A stretch of DNA of 64,000 nt, from assembly GCA_000181795.3 (NCBI GenBank), contig CM012953.1:12794218-12858217 (forward strand), in the 5' to 3' direction. The stretch is from Trichinella spiralis. Its lineage: Eukaryota; Nematoda; Enoplea; Trichinellida; Trichinellidae. Below are positions 53,181 to 64,000 of this stretch, one piece after another; the stretch's first letter is position 1, and the number at the start of each line of letters is the position of its first letter. The notes below the pieces were generated by a model that was not told the origin of the DNA, did not search any database, and was given only the letters and a program-made list of their open reading frames with translations. The position numbers and the translations under genes were made by a program.

Positions 53181-55575
53181 CTAATGCCCACGTTTTTACT
53201 TGTCTGTCTGTCTGTCTGTCTGCTTGCCTGCCTGCCTGCCTGTGCGTGTTTCTGTTTGCGTCTGATTTGCTTGTCTGTCTGGAATTGGAAAAGCGATGTT
53301 TGTCAGAAGATCGGTTGTCGGTTCAATCAACCAAACAAAACGAACAGTCTGGTCGAATGAAATGAAAGGAAAAAAAACACCAAACCGAACGCAAACACAA
53401 TTGAAAACTAGTTTTTCGTTCAAATAATAAATAAATGAAACTTTAATTTTTTTCACGTTCTGAAATTATTACACATAATTACAATAAAATCGATCATGCT
53501 GTTCTTATTTAAAGATAAATAAAAATTTTAATCATAATTTTCTTTTGCCAAAAAATTTATTTCAGTGTTTTCGAAAATTCAAAATCAATTTTCACCAATT
53601 GCTTTCTTTCGAATAAATTTACATACATAACACAGCCACCGCTGTTGCTCCGTAATTTGCTGGATGACATTTTTTCATCAATGTAAATTACAATTTGAAA
53701 CCCCTCAACAATAATTTCGTTTAAATCAACAGATGATATTGAACAACTGTTATAAATAAAATAAAATAATGTAAAAAATCAATTCAAAACGTATAAACAA
53801 AGAAAAACTGCAAATTTCATCTCATTTCACATAGAAAATGTTTATATAAAAAATAATCATACAAATTTTTAACGCGTCTAAATAATTGTTTGATTAAAAT
53901 TTAATTTAATTACACCGCTTGAATAAATTAATTCAATAATTATTTGAAAACGAACTCAAATGCAAACAATGAATAAAATCAATATGACAATAGAAGAATA
54001 TGAACGACAAAAAAAATTTCACAAATTGAACGCCACAATTTTTAGTGTTCAATTAATTATTTACTTTTTATCTCTTTCTGCTGTTGTTGTTGTATTAATT
54101 TGAGTTTTACTTACGTTTTGTTTATATGAAAAGTCAAAGAAAAAAAACAAAAACGATGATATAAACAATTTGTAATAATAATAATAATAAATAATAAATC
54201 GATGTTTTACACTGATAAAAATTTTTTTTAATGACGTTGAGCAATTTCTTTCTAGAAAAGTGATAAAAATTGCAATTCTGTAAATGCGAAATAGTCAAAA
54301 TAAAAAACAAAAAATGATAATACAAAATGTTTGTTTTTTTCAGTTTATTTTGAAATTCAAAAATAAAAAATTCCAATAATGTTTCAAAACAATAATGCAA
54401 CTTTGCATAAAAAATTTTTCGTTCATTTTTGTTGTTGAAATTGAGAGAGAAAAATGATAAAAATGCATCACATTATTTCGTGTCTTTATTAAATATTTTC
54501 CCCAGCATAATACACACATTATTATTTAACATTTCACGGCAGTTTGATAAAATTCGAAATCAACATTTCGTAGAACTGAAGAAATGTAAACAAATATTTT
54601 TTGAACATTTAGTAATTATTTTTTGAAAAAATGATTAATATCTCTTTAAACATTCTATTTAAATTCAAATCGATCCGTTTACGCTTTTCAATTTTACATA
54701 AAGTTGATGTTTTTGTTGTCTGCAAAAAAATACAATTTTCAAAAGTATAACAATTTAAAATTGAAAAATGTTGCAAATGGTAAAGACACTTTTTAACTTT
54801 TGCAGTTTTTCTGTGATTCAATCAAATTTCAACAAATTTCATACCAGCGATTAGGTTATTTATACTCAAAATTTATTTTAAAAAATATAGTCGAATTTTA
54901 ATTAGTGATAAATTAGAATAATTTACTGAAATTCGACATTTGAATGGAATTATTCATGAACAGGTGTATCACCAATTTATTAATCTATTTGAGGATATGT
55001 GGTGATGAAATATTTAATTATAAAAAAAAATAAAATTTCTTTAAAAAAATTTTTTCAAAAAATAAAAGGTTTTCATTTTTGAAATTTTAATATAATAAAT
55101 TTCACTTCAGTCAAAACTGAATTGAAATGAATGTAGAAGATTTAAACTGTTCACGCAACGCTATATTTTATACTAATTAAAATCTGATGCTGCTTTTGTT
55201 GATAATTGATTTTATTTTAAAATGTAACATTTTATTAATTATCACCATTGAAAAGCAAAACAGAATGTGCGATTAACTGAAGAAATTATATATAGTAAAA
55301 TGGATGATATCCAAAAACAAAATTACAGTTTAAAATGAATTTAAATTGAAATTAATGGACATTTTCAAAGATCACTTTCATTAAAAAATATGCAAAATTA
55401 CATGGATGAGAAAAAATATTTTGAAACCTTCATTTCAATTTAGAAAAACAAATTCACTTCCACTATTTGAACATGAAAATTGAATGACAGTTATGATAAA
55501 GTGAATTTAAAAATTAAAAAGGAAAAAAAAGAATAATACATAGAAAGCAGAACAGCGAGCGTATTAATTGCTTAC
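53181..55575. other. AT-rich region with TGTC repeats, no gene seen
   Basis: (TGTC)n and (TGCC)n tetramers at about 53200-53242 give way to AT-rich DNA. The open frames are short and low in complexity. One possible minus-strand donor (AAAAC|GTAAGT near 54115) has no exon that I can support. Confidence 0.5.
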
Positions 55576-56484
55576 CTTTTTACACAGAATAAACATTGCA
55601 CATATAACTGAAGTAAATAAATTTTCAAAAATTTAAAATAACAAAGAGGAAATGACACAAACATGTATTACTGTAATTTTTTATGAAAATTGTTAATAAC
55701 AATTTAAAATTGTTTGCGTAGCTTTTATGAAAAATATATAATTTATGAAATTTTTAAAATTAATTTTTTTGAAGTAGTAATTAATATTTGAAATTTGTAA
55801 AAATGACAGAAATAATTGTTTGCGCCTACGATGGTGAAAATTGAAAATAATGAAAATAAAGTTCACATGACTGATGCCCTATATTGTATATATTTTTTAT
55901 ACATTGAATTTGAAACAATAATTTAGTTAAATTGTTGTTCTCTCGAAATGCAATTTCAATATAAACTTACCTTATACAAATTAATAGATGAGCATGATTG
56001 TTTAATGGAGAGATGACGATGAGTGGTTTGGTGTTTTGGAATTTTATTTTTCAGAAGAACTAAAATTGGGCAAAATTTAAAAACAACAAAATCAACGTAT
56101 GATGAATTACAGTAGAAGAAATTATAAATGATTCAAATGATTCATATGAGAACATACACACACACACTTACATACACACATATATGCCTAGCAGCTGCAC
56201 TGAAACCTCTGGCTGATTGTTTGACGCAATCTAGCCGACAGACAGCACCACTGTGTGAGTATTGTTTAATTTAAAAATAATTTTGCATTTAACCTACTTT
56301 TCTTATTATTAATTTTTTGTGGAAATGTTTGTTGAAAATATGTTGAGGTTTGAAAAAACATTTCACAAATAAACACATGAACAAAGTATAAAACTGATGT
56401 GCACCAGCGGAGCTCACCTTATCAGGCCAGCCAGGTTGGAAAAGCATCCCTCTGTCTCAACTCTGTTTTTCTCTCTGATCGGCA
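55576..56484 (-). other. Three splice-flanked candidate exons on the minus strand
   Basis: Three short segments each have a good acceptor or donor. 56484-56417 (a GATCAG acceptor and GTGAGC donor) has a frame reading VETEGCFSNLAGLIR. 56068-55971 (TTTTAG and GTAAGT) is open through 32 codons, with HRHLSIKQSCSSINLYK. 55609-55576 is a 34-base micro-exon (TTACTTCAG and GTAAGC). The last two join in phase; the first does not join the second in its best frame. They may be untranslated or alternative 5' exons of the RING gene downstream, or a separate gene. Confidence 0.3.
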
Positions 56485-57094
56485 AGCTTATGACAATAAC
56501 ATACAATAAAACTATAATTTATGATAATGAAGAATTTTGAAAAATTTTTTTTTAATATCTAAACTTTAATTGATGATCAAGAAACATGGAATTTTCGACG
56601 TCAACATATTAATAGCGTTCAACACTTTATGTTGAACCTGAATGTTGACATGTAAAATTTCAAATTATTCTGAAATGAAAGAAAATTAGTGATAATGAAT
56701 TGTCGCCAGTGTTGCTCAAGAATTTATGGGCAGTGATCAATGTATAACGTTTTCAATCATCAAATTTTATAATCCCTCCCTAGTTGTTTTTCATTTTACA
56801 AATTGTTAATGTTTTCTGCATCATTCTACTGAAAGTAAATGAAAATTTTAACTTTAGGAATGCTCCATTCATCATCATCCTGCTTTCGTTAAAAAGGTTC
56901 AATGTGTAGTGAAGCAGTAGCATTTCTTGTTAAATCAGACCCAAATTTTAAATCTGACCAATAGGATTAATCCTATTTCTGATGTGTGGCTTTGGTTTCA
57001 GTATTCATAAAGCAAATTTTCATCTTCATATGTCAGTCGCCAATTCTTTTCCCAAGAAAACAAAATGAACTGAAGCTAATTATGATTTTATATA

Positions 57095-57794
57095 CAGTTT
57101 CCTTTCAACATTCGCGGATTTCAAAACCGCCAAAAAGATAAATCCTGTTTTTATTCCCTAGTGTGTATGTATGCTGTGGATCTGCAGGTTCAGCGCAAGG
57201 TTGTTTCCGCTTATGAGGTTGTACACCATAGTCGTAACGCAACCAAACTGAGAGGCTAAGTAACCGCTACTAATGCTAAGATGACAAAGATAAATAAATA
57301 CATTCGGGTGAAGGGAAAGGAGGCGCTGCGAATGGGAAGTTGGCTTACGACAGCACCGGTCCCGCGTTTCCAGACGCTTGCTCCAGACTGGTCAACTAGT
57401 CCAGACATGTCTGGAAGTGCAGAATGTCCGCTTTCATGCCAGCAGCATGCAGCGTAAAAATAACGCAAAATTTGAGTAAATGCGTAATGCATGAAGTAAA
57501 TACTATAGTCACAATGTTTTTTTTAAAAAAATGCGCCAGACAGTCCATCTTTTTCTGGCACTGATTTTGACTGCTATACACTCAATCAAAAAAAATAAAA
57601 AATAAATACGGGGTAAATATTTAACATACAAATCATCAGACGGTCTGTGATATTATCCCTTGAAGCTTTCAGACAATTGCGTAGGATTATATAGCATCGG
57701 TAAGATGTATGAACAGAAGCGGCAAGTATTCGCGGAAATTCGACATTCGCGGTTCTACCGGAATGCACATATTGCGAATGTTGACGAACCACTG
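57095..57794. mobile_element. Non-autonomous TIR transposon, pogo/Tigger-like, with TA target duplication
   Basis: The element starts CAGTTTCCTTTCAACATTCGC and its right end, reverse complemented, starts CAGTGGTTCGTCAACATTCG. CAGT and AACATTCGC match exactly at identical spacing. TA dinucleotides flank both ends (57093-57094 and 57795-57796). CAGT termini with TA duplication and a nearby CATTCGCGG motif are typical of the Tc1/mariner-pogo-Tigger group. The interior is about 700 bp, GC-richer than the flanks, and carries no transposase frame, so it would need transposase in trans. Confidence 0.6.
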
Positions 57795-57894
57795 TATACT
57801 TTAATCAGATTTGAAAATTTTTCTTTATATTATTCAAAATCAACAAGTGCAGGATAAATATGTAAGGAATGCAATTGTACAGTCTATCATTAAA

Positions 57895-59700
57895 TAATAA
57901 ACAATGACTGAAACGGTGGTAAAGTAAACATATTAATTCTTCCTTTTTAATTCAATCAACATTTTAAAACATTCATCATTATTAGCGCTAGTTGAAAATT
58001 TTATTATTATTTCTTTTTTAATGTTTCATGCAACTGGATTAATTTTTGAAAATTATTTCAATTTAAATATTATTATTTGAATAAAAAAACAATTAAATGT
58101 TGAGAAATGCTACAACAAAAGAATAATATTATTAAACTATTGTAATATAGAATTGAAAGATGAATAACATTCGCAATTAAAGCTAAAAAGCAAAAACAGA
58201 TGATTAACCTTAATTGCGAACGCTATTGTTTCAACTGCAATCGTCTAATCTGCTTACATCAAAATATTAAAATCTCAATTTGTCACATTTGATATTATTC
58301 ATCAATGTGCATGGAATTAATAATTAAAAAAGCTATATCACAAAAACACCAATAAGCAAATGATGCATCAATTTCAACGATGAAATATTTTTTGTTGAAC
58401 ACCTCAAGGCAATTCTTTGAAATCAAAAAAGCTTTTTTATTTATTTTATTGAAAAATTTATATAACAAAAATTAAAATTTTCATAAAATGCAAATCACAA
58501 ATAATTGCACGAACAATGTTGGTCAAACTGTCGATCACACGAAGCATGATAGCATACAAGTTTGGTTTAATTTATTTTTATTAAGTTTTGTTGGGTGGAA
58601 AATGTAATAAAATAACTTTTATTTTCATTTGTAAATTTAGTGGATAATAAAATTACGGCAAAAACTTTCATTCAATTTTAATGCAAAGCTAAATGATGAA
58701 AATAATCAGGTTGTAAAATATTAATGCCAATTTACATGGAAACAGCATTCAATTTAATGTACTCAGTTAATACTGTTTTTTTCGTTTAACAAATAACATT
58801 TTAAAAGATTTATTTATTTAAATTGCAAGTTTTGAAATAAAAGCTAAAATATGATAATTATTTTTAAAAAATTTTAATTCAAAATCAAAGAAAAATGCGC
58901 ACTCTGATATTAAAATTTTTACTGCTGAATTAACGAATTTGAAATGAAAACAATTGAATTTCTTGTAATATACATGCAGTCAAAAAGTACAATTGTCAGA
59001 TTATGGATAAAATGACAAATCATATATGAATGAGCTTATTACTCTTCGCATGCAAACAAAATGCAAATAATAAAAAAATACATATATTACATTTGACAAT
59101 ATACTATTGTATTTTGAATGGTGAAGATGATGCTTATGAATTGATAATATATAGCTGTTTGAATATGTAAATATTTAAATAAGAGAAAACAGCTGTGAAG
59201 CTTGTGTTAAATATTATGAAAATAAACTGAAAAAATTTATTTTTAGTATTTGAAAATTTTAGCTAGATTTTTTTGAAAAACAGAATTTTGTCTGTAGTTG
59301 TTTGAGCATTGGCTTTAGTAAAAATTGTTTAAATTAAAAAAAAATGCATCCAAACGAAATCCTCATCAAATAGGGAATTTATTATTAAAATCAACAAAAA
59401 GTTAATATTGCTTAAATTCAGAAATTCACTGAAGATTTATGAATTGAGTTTAAAATTATTTTATTGCAGCAAATAATTTTTCAAGTTGTGAAGAACAATT
59501 TTCCATTGACTAAAGATTGACCAATAATTATCATCAAGCTTGTGAATAAAAAAAATATCTAATTTTGTTTATTTATTTATAAAATTTCAAAAATATTAAA
59601 CTTTTACAAGATTCGAGAGAATGAAAATTGCAAAAAATAAAAGAAAAAAGGAATTTATTAAGCATCAGAATAAAAAATTAGTATAATAAAAAATATGCAG
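57895..59700. other. AT-rich intergenic DNA, nothing recognised
   Basis: About 1.8 kb of very AT-rich sequence with no protein-like frame or structured repeat that I could support. Confidence 0.5.
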
Positions 59701-59895
59701 TTAATTTACCGTTTTTCTGAAGAGTGGATCGAGAATTTTGTGTGCGAGATTTTTAATTTTAATTTTTCAGGCAATGAAAAAACAAATGAAAATAATCTAT
59801 ATGGTGACGATGACTCGCAGCAGGGGCTGTGGCTGGGATGCGGGCAGTGTCGTGCTGCTGCTCTTGGACAATAGCAGTGGAAAGATTGGCTCATT

Positions 59896-60252
59896 TTATA
59901 AGCATCGAATATTTGTACTGTCGTTGTAGTAATAATGTAAATTAGATTTGTGACAAATTTCTCCACACTGCGTCCGTTTGATCATTCGGCCACATGCATA
60001 GTCAGTTAGCACAGTTTGTTTAAGCACTTCTTTTAGAAATCCTTTCTTTTCGTCGGTTTTCAATGTTGCAGATGTAAGTCAACATTTGGCTTTGAGGATA
60101 AGCTTCAGCTTCAACTGCACGTATGCATCATTTTCGTCGTCAAGATGAGCATTCATTTTTGAGACAATGCTTTTCACAGACGAGTCTGCTTTTTCATTTT
60201 CACCACCACAACCACCGCCGAAGCTGACGCAAATCCATTCAAAGCAATTTGC
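59896..60252 (-). pseudogene. Decayed or recoded reading frame with a single in-frame TGA
   Basis: A 119-codon minus-strand frame is open except for one TGA at 60081-60079. Before it: SVKSIVSKMNAHLDDENDAY and VQLKLKLILKAKC. After it: LKTDEKKGFLKEVLKQTVL, then DYACGRMIKRTQCGEICHKS, to TAA at 59898. Composition and mixed charge look coding, unlike nearby chance frames. There is no ATG before the Lys-Met at codon 32, and the frame opens right after a TGA. No family is recognised. A pseudogene is most likely. GC-rich sequence continues to about 59790 in another frame. Confidence 0.3.
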
Positions 60253-62557
60253 TCAAATAAATTTTACCAAAAAATAAAATATTTAAATTGTCGAATATGA
60301 AGTGTCGACAATTTAATTAGGCGAACAAATTCAAGCAAAGAAAATATCCCTCCTATATACAGTAATTATTCTTTACATTTACATTGCCAAACAATAAAAT
60401 CACCAAAATATGCAAAAATAATAATATAATATAATAAAAATAATAATATTTTGACAAAATTTGAAATATTTCAATTAAAACCAATATTATCAACTAGAAT
60501 ATTTTATTTATTTTTAAAAAAATCATTTTTCTTTGAATGATAAACTATTATGATTAAAAAAGTATTACAAATTTGCATTTTTAACTTTTCAAAAATCACC
60601 AAATCAACCAACATATTCATTCGATCGATTTATTCGATAAAATTGAAATCATTAAAAAAAATCTACTGTCACATATTTTTTTTACCTAACAAATTTTGTC
60701 AAAAATTAAAATATTACAATTTCTTTGCTTCATTACACTGATTAATATTATTTTTAAAAAAAGTTTATTCACTTTTAGAAAAGATCAATCCTCTTCAATA
60801 AATGTGAAGTGTGAACAAATGTTGATGCAAACCAAAAAGCAAAAAACAAAAAAAAACATGCTACTAGTAAAATTATAAATTTCGAAATTCAAGAAAAAAA
60901 ATTTATTATTATTTTGTTAAATGGAAAATTGATGAGCTAGTTTCACAAAAACAAAAATTTCATTATTTCAAATAAAAACAAATGCTACATGAAAAAAAGT
61001 ATATTCAGATATAAAAAACGTGAGCTTGATTTGAAAAAAATTTCAAACACAATTTGGATTATTATTTAAAAAATAAGGTGCTCAATAATGTAAAATTTGA
61101 TGATTAAAAAAATTAAATTTAAATGCTTATTTTATTGTTTTAACATTAAATTCCATCTCAGTGCATTTATTTCATCAAGTGACTAAGCATTCGCAGGCAA
61201 AATTTAATTCTATTTAAAAAATTTTTTTAATACGCTTAAAATTAATTATTTCTTATAATTTTATTTTTGTTTATATTTGTTTAGCTTACAAAAATTCACA
61301 TACATATAGATATATACATTTTATTTTTTATATTGCAGAAGATATATTTTCACCGTTTATTATTTTCTTCTTTTTTGATTACATTATTAAAAATTAATAC
61401 TCTTGAGAATCTTATACAAGCAGAAATGGATGGTCATATAATTTTTACTGATGTAAATTAAAAAGCAGACATGTAGGCGTAACTGGACGCATCGATGCTC
61501 TGACACTAATAAAATGCTATGAAACAAATTGCTGCCAGTTTTCTGTGATCAAACAACGTAATTAAATTTAGTAATATAACTATTCATTTAATAAAAGCGC
61601 ACTGCTATTGCTTTATATTGATTTAAACCATGCAAAAACACTTGCAATTTTAACATTCATCTATCAATAATAAAAATTCTCTACATATTATATTAAAAAG
61701 TTATTTTTTTAAAGCAGAATTTCATAATTACTTCTGGAAAAAATTTAAACTTTCACAAAATGTTGCTTTGGTTTATGGAAAATTTTTCATAAGAAAAAGT
61801 GTTGCACATGAAATTTAATTCACTAACACAATGGAGCATTCTAATAATTACAAATCATCAATTTCTTAATGTGCAGTGTGATATTCTTATAACAGTTTTG
61901 CATTTTTAACGAAGCTATTTACTAGCACCGTTCTTATGAGAATAATCATATAATTATTTTGTTAATTTAATTTTTATAACATAATTTATAACATCTGGTT
62001 ATCTGACAAACTGGTGAATTACTGACTCTGGTAAATTTATTTTACAAAATATGCTATCATGTAAATTCAGCCATATATATCCAAACAGAAAAGCTTCAAA
62101 ACTACATATTCCCATGAATGTACAAAAGCAACTACTGCCAACCTCTAGTTGTAATTGCAAGTGCAATCGGAGGTTGTCGCCATAATTATTTAAATTAAAG
62201 TAGACATTAATTTGAAAGAATCGTCATCAATTACACTAATTAATAGCATATTCACGTATCATATAAATTCAAAAATATTACAGTTACACACTGCTATACA
62301 AAATATATCTAGTTCTCTGCAAGTTGATTCGTCATCACATTCAAAAAATTTGATTCATTCACTTCCATAAACCATTTATAGATGCTGACAAAGCTATTGA
62401 TCAGATGCTAATTTATTACACATAACATGGATAACAATATAATACAATAAAAAAATCAGCTGATTTAAAATAACACAAGGATCATTTGTATTGCAAGTTC
62501 ACTGTAAAATTATAAAACAAGATTCACATTCACTGATTTGCATTAATATGATAATAT
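60253..62557. other. AT-rich intergenic DNA upstream of the RBM48 3' end
   Basis: About 2.3 kb, strongly AT-rich, with homopolymer and TA-rich tracts. Short open frames at 60550 and 60696 are Lys/Ile/Phe-rich and probably chance. Nothing else was seen. Confidence 0.5.
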
Positions 62558-62576
62558 TCATTTCTTTCGCTTTGCT

Positions 62577-63458
62577 TCATTTTCACAATACGTTGTAGTT
62601 CTAACATCGTTTCCCTTTCCATCTATAATTAATAAGTTTTAATTTATTCCAACAGAACACAATAACATAAATAAATCATAGTTAAATAAATTTAAAGAAG
62701 AAACTATCATAAACTTACAGAATGCTAATCTAAATAATTTTGACCGTGTTTCAACTTCCTTATTTCGAAGAATAAGCTTTTGCTCAGTTTCATCGACAGA
62801 TTCATATTCAGGCGCGTAAGAAACATGCAACAAACTACCATAAAAGCTGAGATTATCAATAAATCGTTTAGCTCGCCTAAATTCAAAAAGAAAAAATAAA
62901 CATAACTATTAAAACAAATATGTTGTATTAATATTTTTAAAGATAATCTCGATGCAATAAAAAGTTATATTTTTCCAATTAAATACTGTAAGATGATGAA
63001 GTGCTGAAAGTTTCTCCACAATCATAAAATAAACCGAGAAAATTAACCTCGCATCGACAATGTTTTTATAGCAAACTACATGCGCTTCTGTGAAAGGATC
63101 ACAAGGGTAGTCAGACAGAATCCACGTTTTTTCGACCACTCCAAAATTTTCACAACGATTTAGCAATTCTTTACCAACATTCAACGATGGTACTTTTTGA
63201 ATGAGCAAATACTTTGATTCGCTACTAACAGTAAAAACCTAAAACATCGAAATAAAATAACACATTTTTTATATCACTAAATCAGATATTTTCGTTTTAT
63301 AGTTAATCATGCTAAGATTTTGCAAACAAATAAGAAACTAAATTTATTAAAGTGCGAAAATAAACCTTAACAGCTGTTTCACGTTTTCCTCTTCTGTACA
63401 AAGGTCGGGTTTTGCAAAACCCAAAAAATCGATGATGGGGAAGTATTTGGCTTTCCAT
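62577..63458 (-). CDS. RBM48: RBM48-like RNA-binding protein (minor spliceosome-associated)
   Basis: RBM48 is an RRM protein linked to U12-type intron splicing. Exons 63458-63366, 63238-63048 and 62876-62719 carry the family core. It opens with HHRFFGFCKTRPLYRRGKRE and AVKVFTVSSESKYLLIQKVP. The RRM follows (YPCDPFTEAHVVCYKN, RRAKRFIDNLSFYGSLLHV), then SYAPEYESVDETEQKL. The start is the only suitable ATG. The last exon begins at 62623 after ATTATAG. Using the strong GTAAGT donor, the frame stops at 62577, for 131 aa. A different frame of the same exon reads MERETMLELQRIVKNEAKRK and stops at 62558, which looks more like a coiled C-terminus. So the exact 3' end is uncertain. The protein is much shorter than human RBM48. 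Confidence 0.85.
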
Positions 63459-63829
63459 GTTTAATATCTGCGTAGAAAACAATTTTCCATCAAATTCATC
63501 TTTACCAGCTGCATATCAAGAAAACACTGTTGGAAAAACAAAATTTCTTGTCATATTTTTAAAATTCATTAATTTTAAAGTAAAATTATAATAAAATCGT
63601 CACCAGACAGACAAAATACAAATTATTTCAAAACTTCATTTATTTAATTTACAGTACACTAAAATGATGAATAGGTAAACAAGCAGTTTATATCGTGTAA
63701 ATTGCAAACGTTTAGAAATAAATACAAAATAATAAACTGATAGGAAACAATAAATTCTAAAACAATGGAGCAAGATATATTTATTGGAAGAGCACATCGT
63801 TAAATTAATTTATTTTGTTAGTGCACTGA

Positions 63830-64000
63830 AGTGGTGAAGGTGAAAAACTGAGTAGTGAAGAGTAGAAGACATCAGAGCACGAAGCAGCGAGAGACCCCGT
63901 CGAGCCGAGAACCCCGCAAACGTCGACCGAAAAAATCAAAGCCAGCCACGAGTCGAGGATCCGAAGATCAACATACGTCTGAGAAGGTCACGCCCGTGTT
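63830..64000 (+). other. GC-rich basic open frame running off the right edge
   Basis: From a TGA near 63850, a plus-strand frame stays open to the window end. It encodes a Lys/Arg/Ser-rich peptide (SREPRKRRPKKSKPATSRGS). GC content is far above the flanks. There is no clear ATG in frame. It could be an exon of a neighbouring gene, or the leader/gag start of a retroelement. Confidence 0.25.

Noticed and set aside
52881-53360. 159-codon plus-strand ORF, the longest in the region
   Set aside because: It lies in the CpG-rich island and runs into TGTC/TGCC repeats. Frames on both strands are open because stops are rare in GC-rich sequence. No family resemblance.

Overview
The window is AT-rich nuclear DNA from an invertebrate animal. 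Genes are split by many short introns of about 45-90 nt with GT...(T)TTNAG borders, plus a few long ones, and microsatellites are common. MKS1, a transition-zone gene, implies an organism with cilia. A Vax-type homeobox gene, neuropeptide-receptor-like GPCRs and small introns fit a helminth or other small invertebrate. A nematode is plausible, but the sequence does not settle the phylum. No prokaryotic features, CRISPR arrays, rRNA or convincing tRNA genes were seen.

Layout. 1-17 kb: two paralogous rhodopsin-family GPCR genes on the minus strand (the first runs off the left edge) lie on either side of a plus-strand PAN2 deadenylase gene, which is present only from its linker/UCH region onward. 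17-24.7 kb: gene-poor. 24.8-25.5 kb: a complete, small Vax-like homeobox gene. 26.3-40.5 kb: a dense block in the order SLC35F6-like A (+), MKS1 (-), PSMD14/RPN11 (-), SLC35F6-like B (+), HIBCH (-). 40.7-43.2 kb: degraded transposon fragments (Ty3/gypsy-type gag and integrase, piggyBac). 43.9-45.3 kb: ribosomal protein S15. 45.5-52.4 kb: minus-strand exons, including a small RING-finger protein of no family I can name, with a repeat-rich 4-kb intron and a CpG-rich region upstream of it. 53-62.5 kb: mostly AT-rich and gene-poor, holding a few splice-flanked candidate exons, a roughly 700-bp pogo/Tigger-like TIR element and a decayed reading frame. 62.6-63.5 kb: RBM48 (-). The last 140 bases are GC-rich, with a basic open frame running off the edge.

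The genes do not form one pathway. They cover mRNA deadenylation (PAN2), minor-intron splicing (RBM48), the proteasome lid (PSMD14), the cilium (MKS1), valine catabolism (HIBCH), translation (RPS15), membrane transport (SLC35F6) and signalling or development (GPCRs, Vax, RING). I rebuilt exon structures by hand and checked that reading phase closes for PAN2, GPCR2, Vax, both SLC35F6 genes, MKS1, PSMD14, HIBCH, RPS15 and the RING gene. I found no evidence for a wholly new biological system. The observations most worth checking are the PAN2/GPCR arrangement, the SLC35F6 duplication with an added dileucine exon, a GC-AG intron in MKS1, the TIR element, a 24-nt-spaced ATTGG array and several orphan exons.
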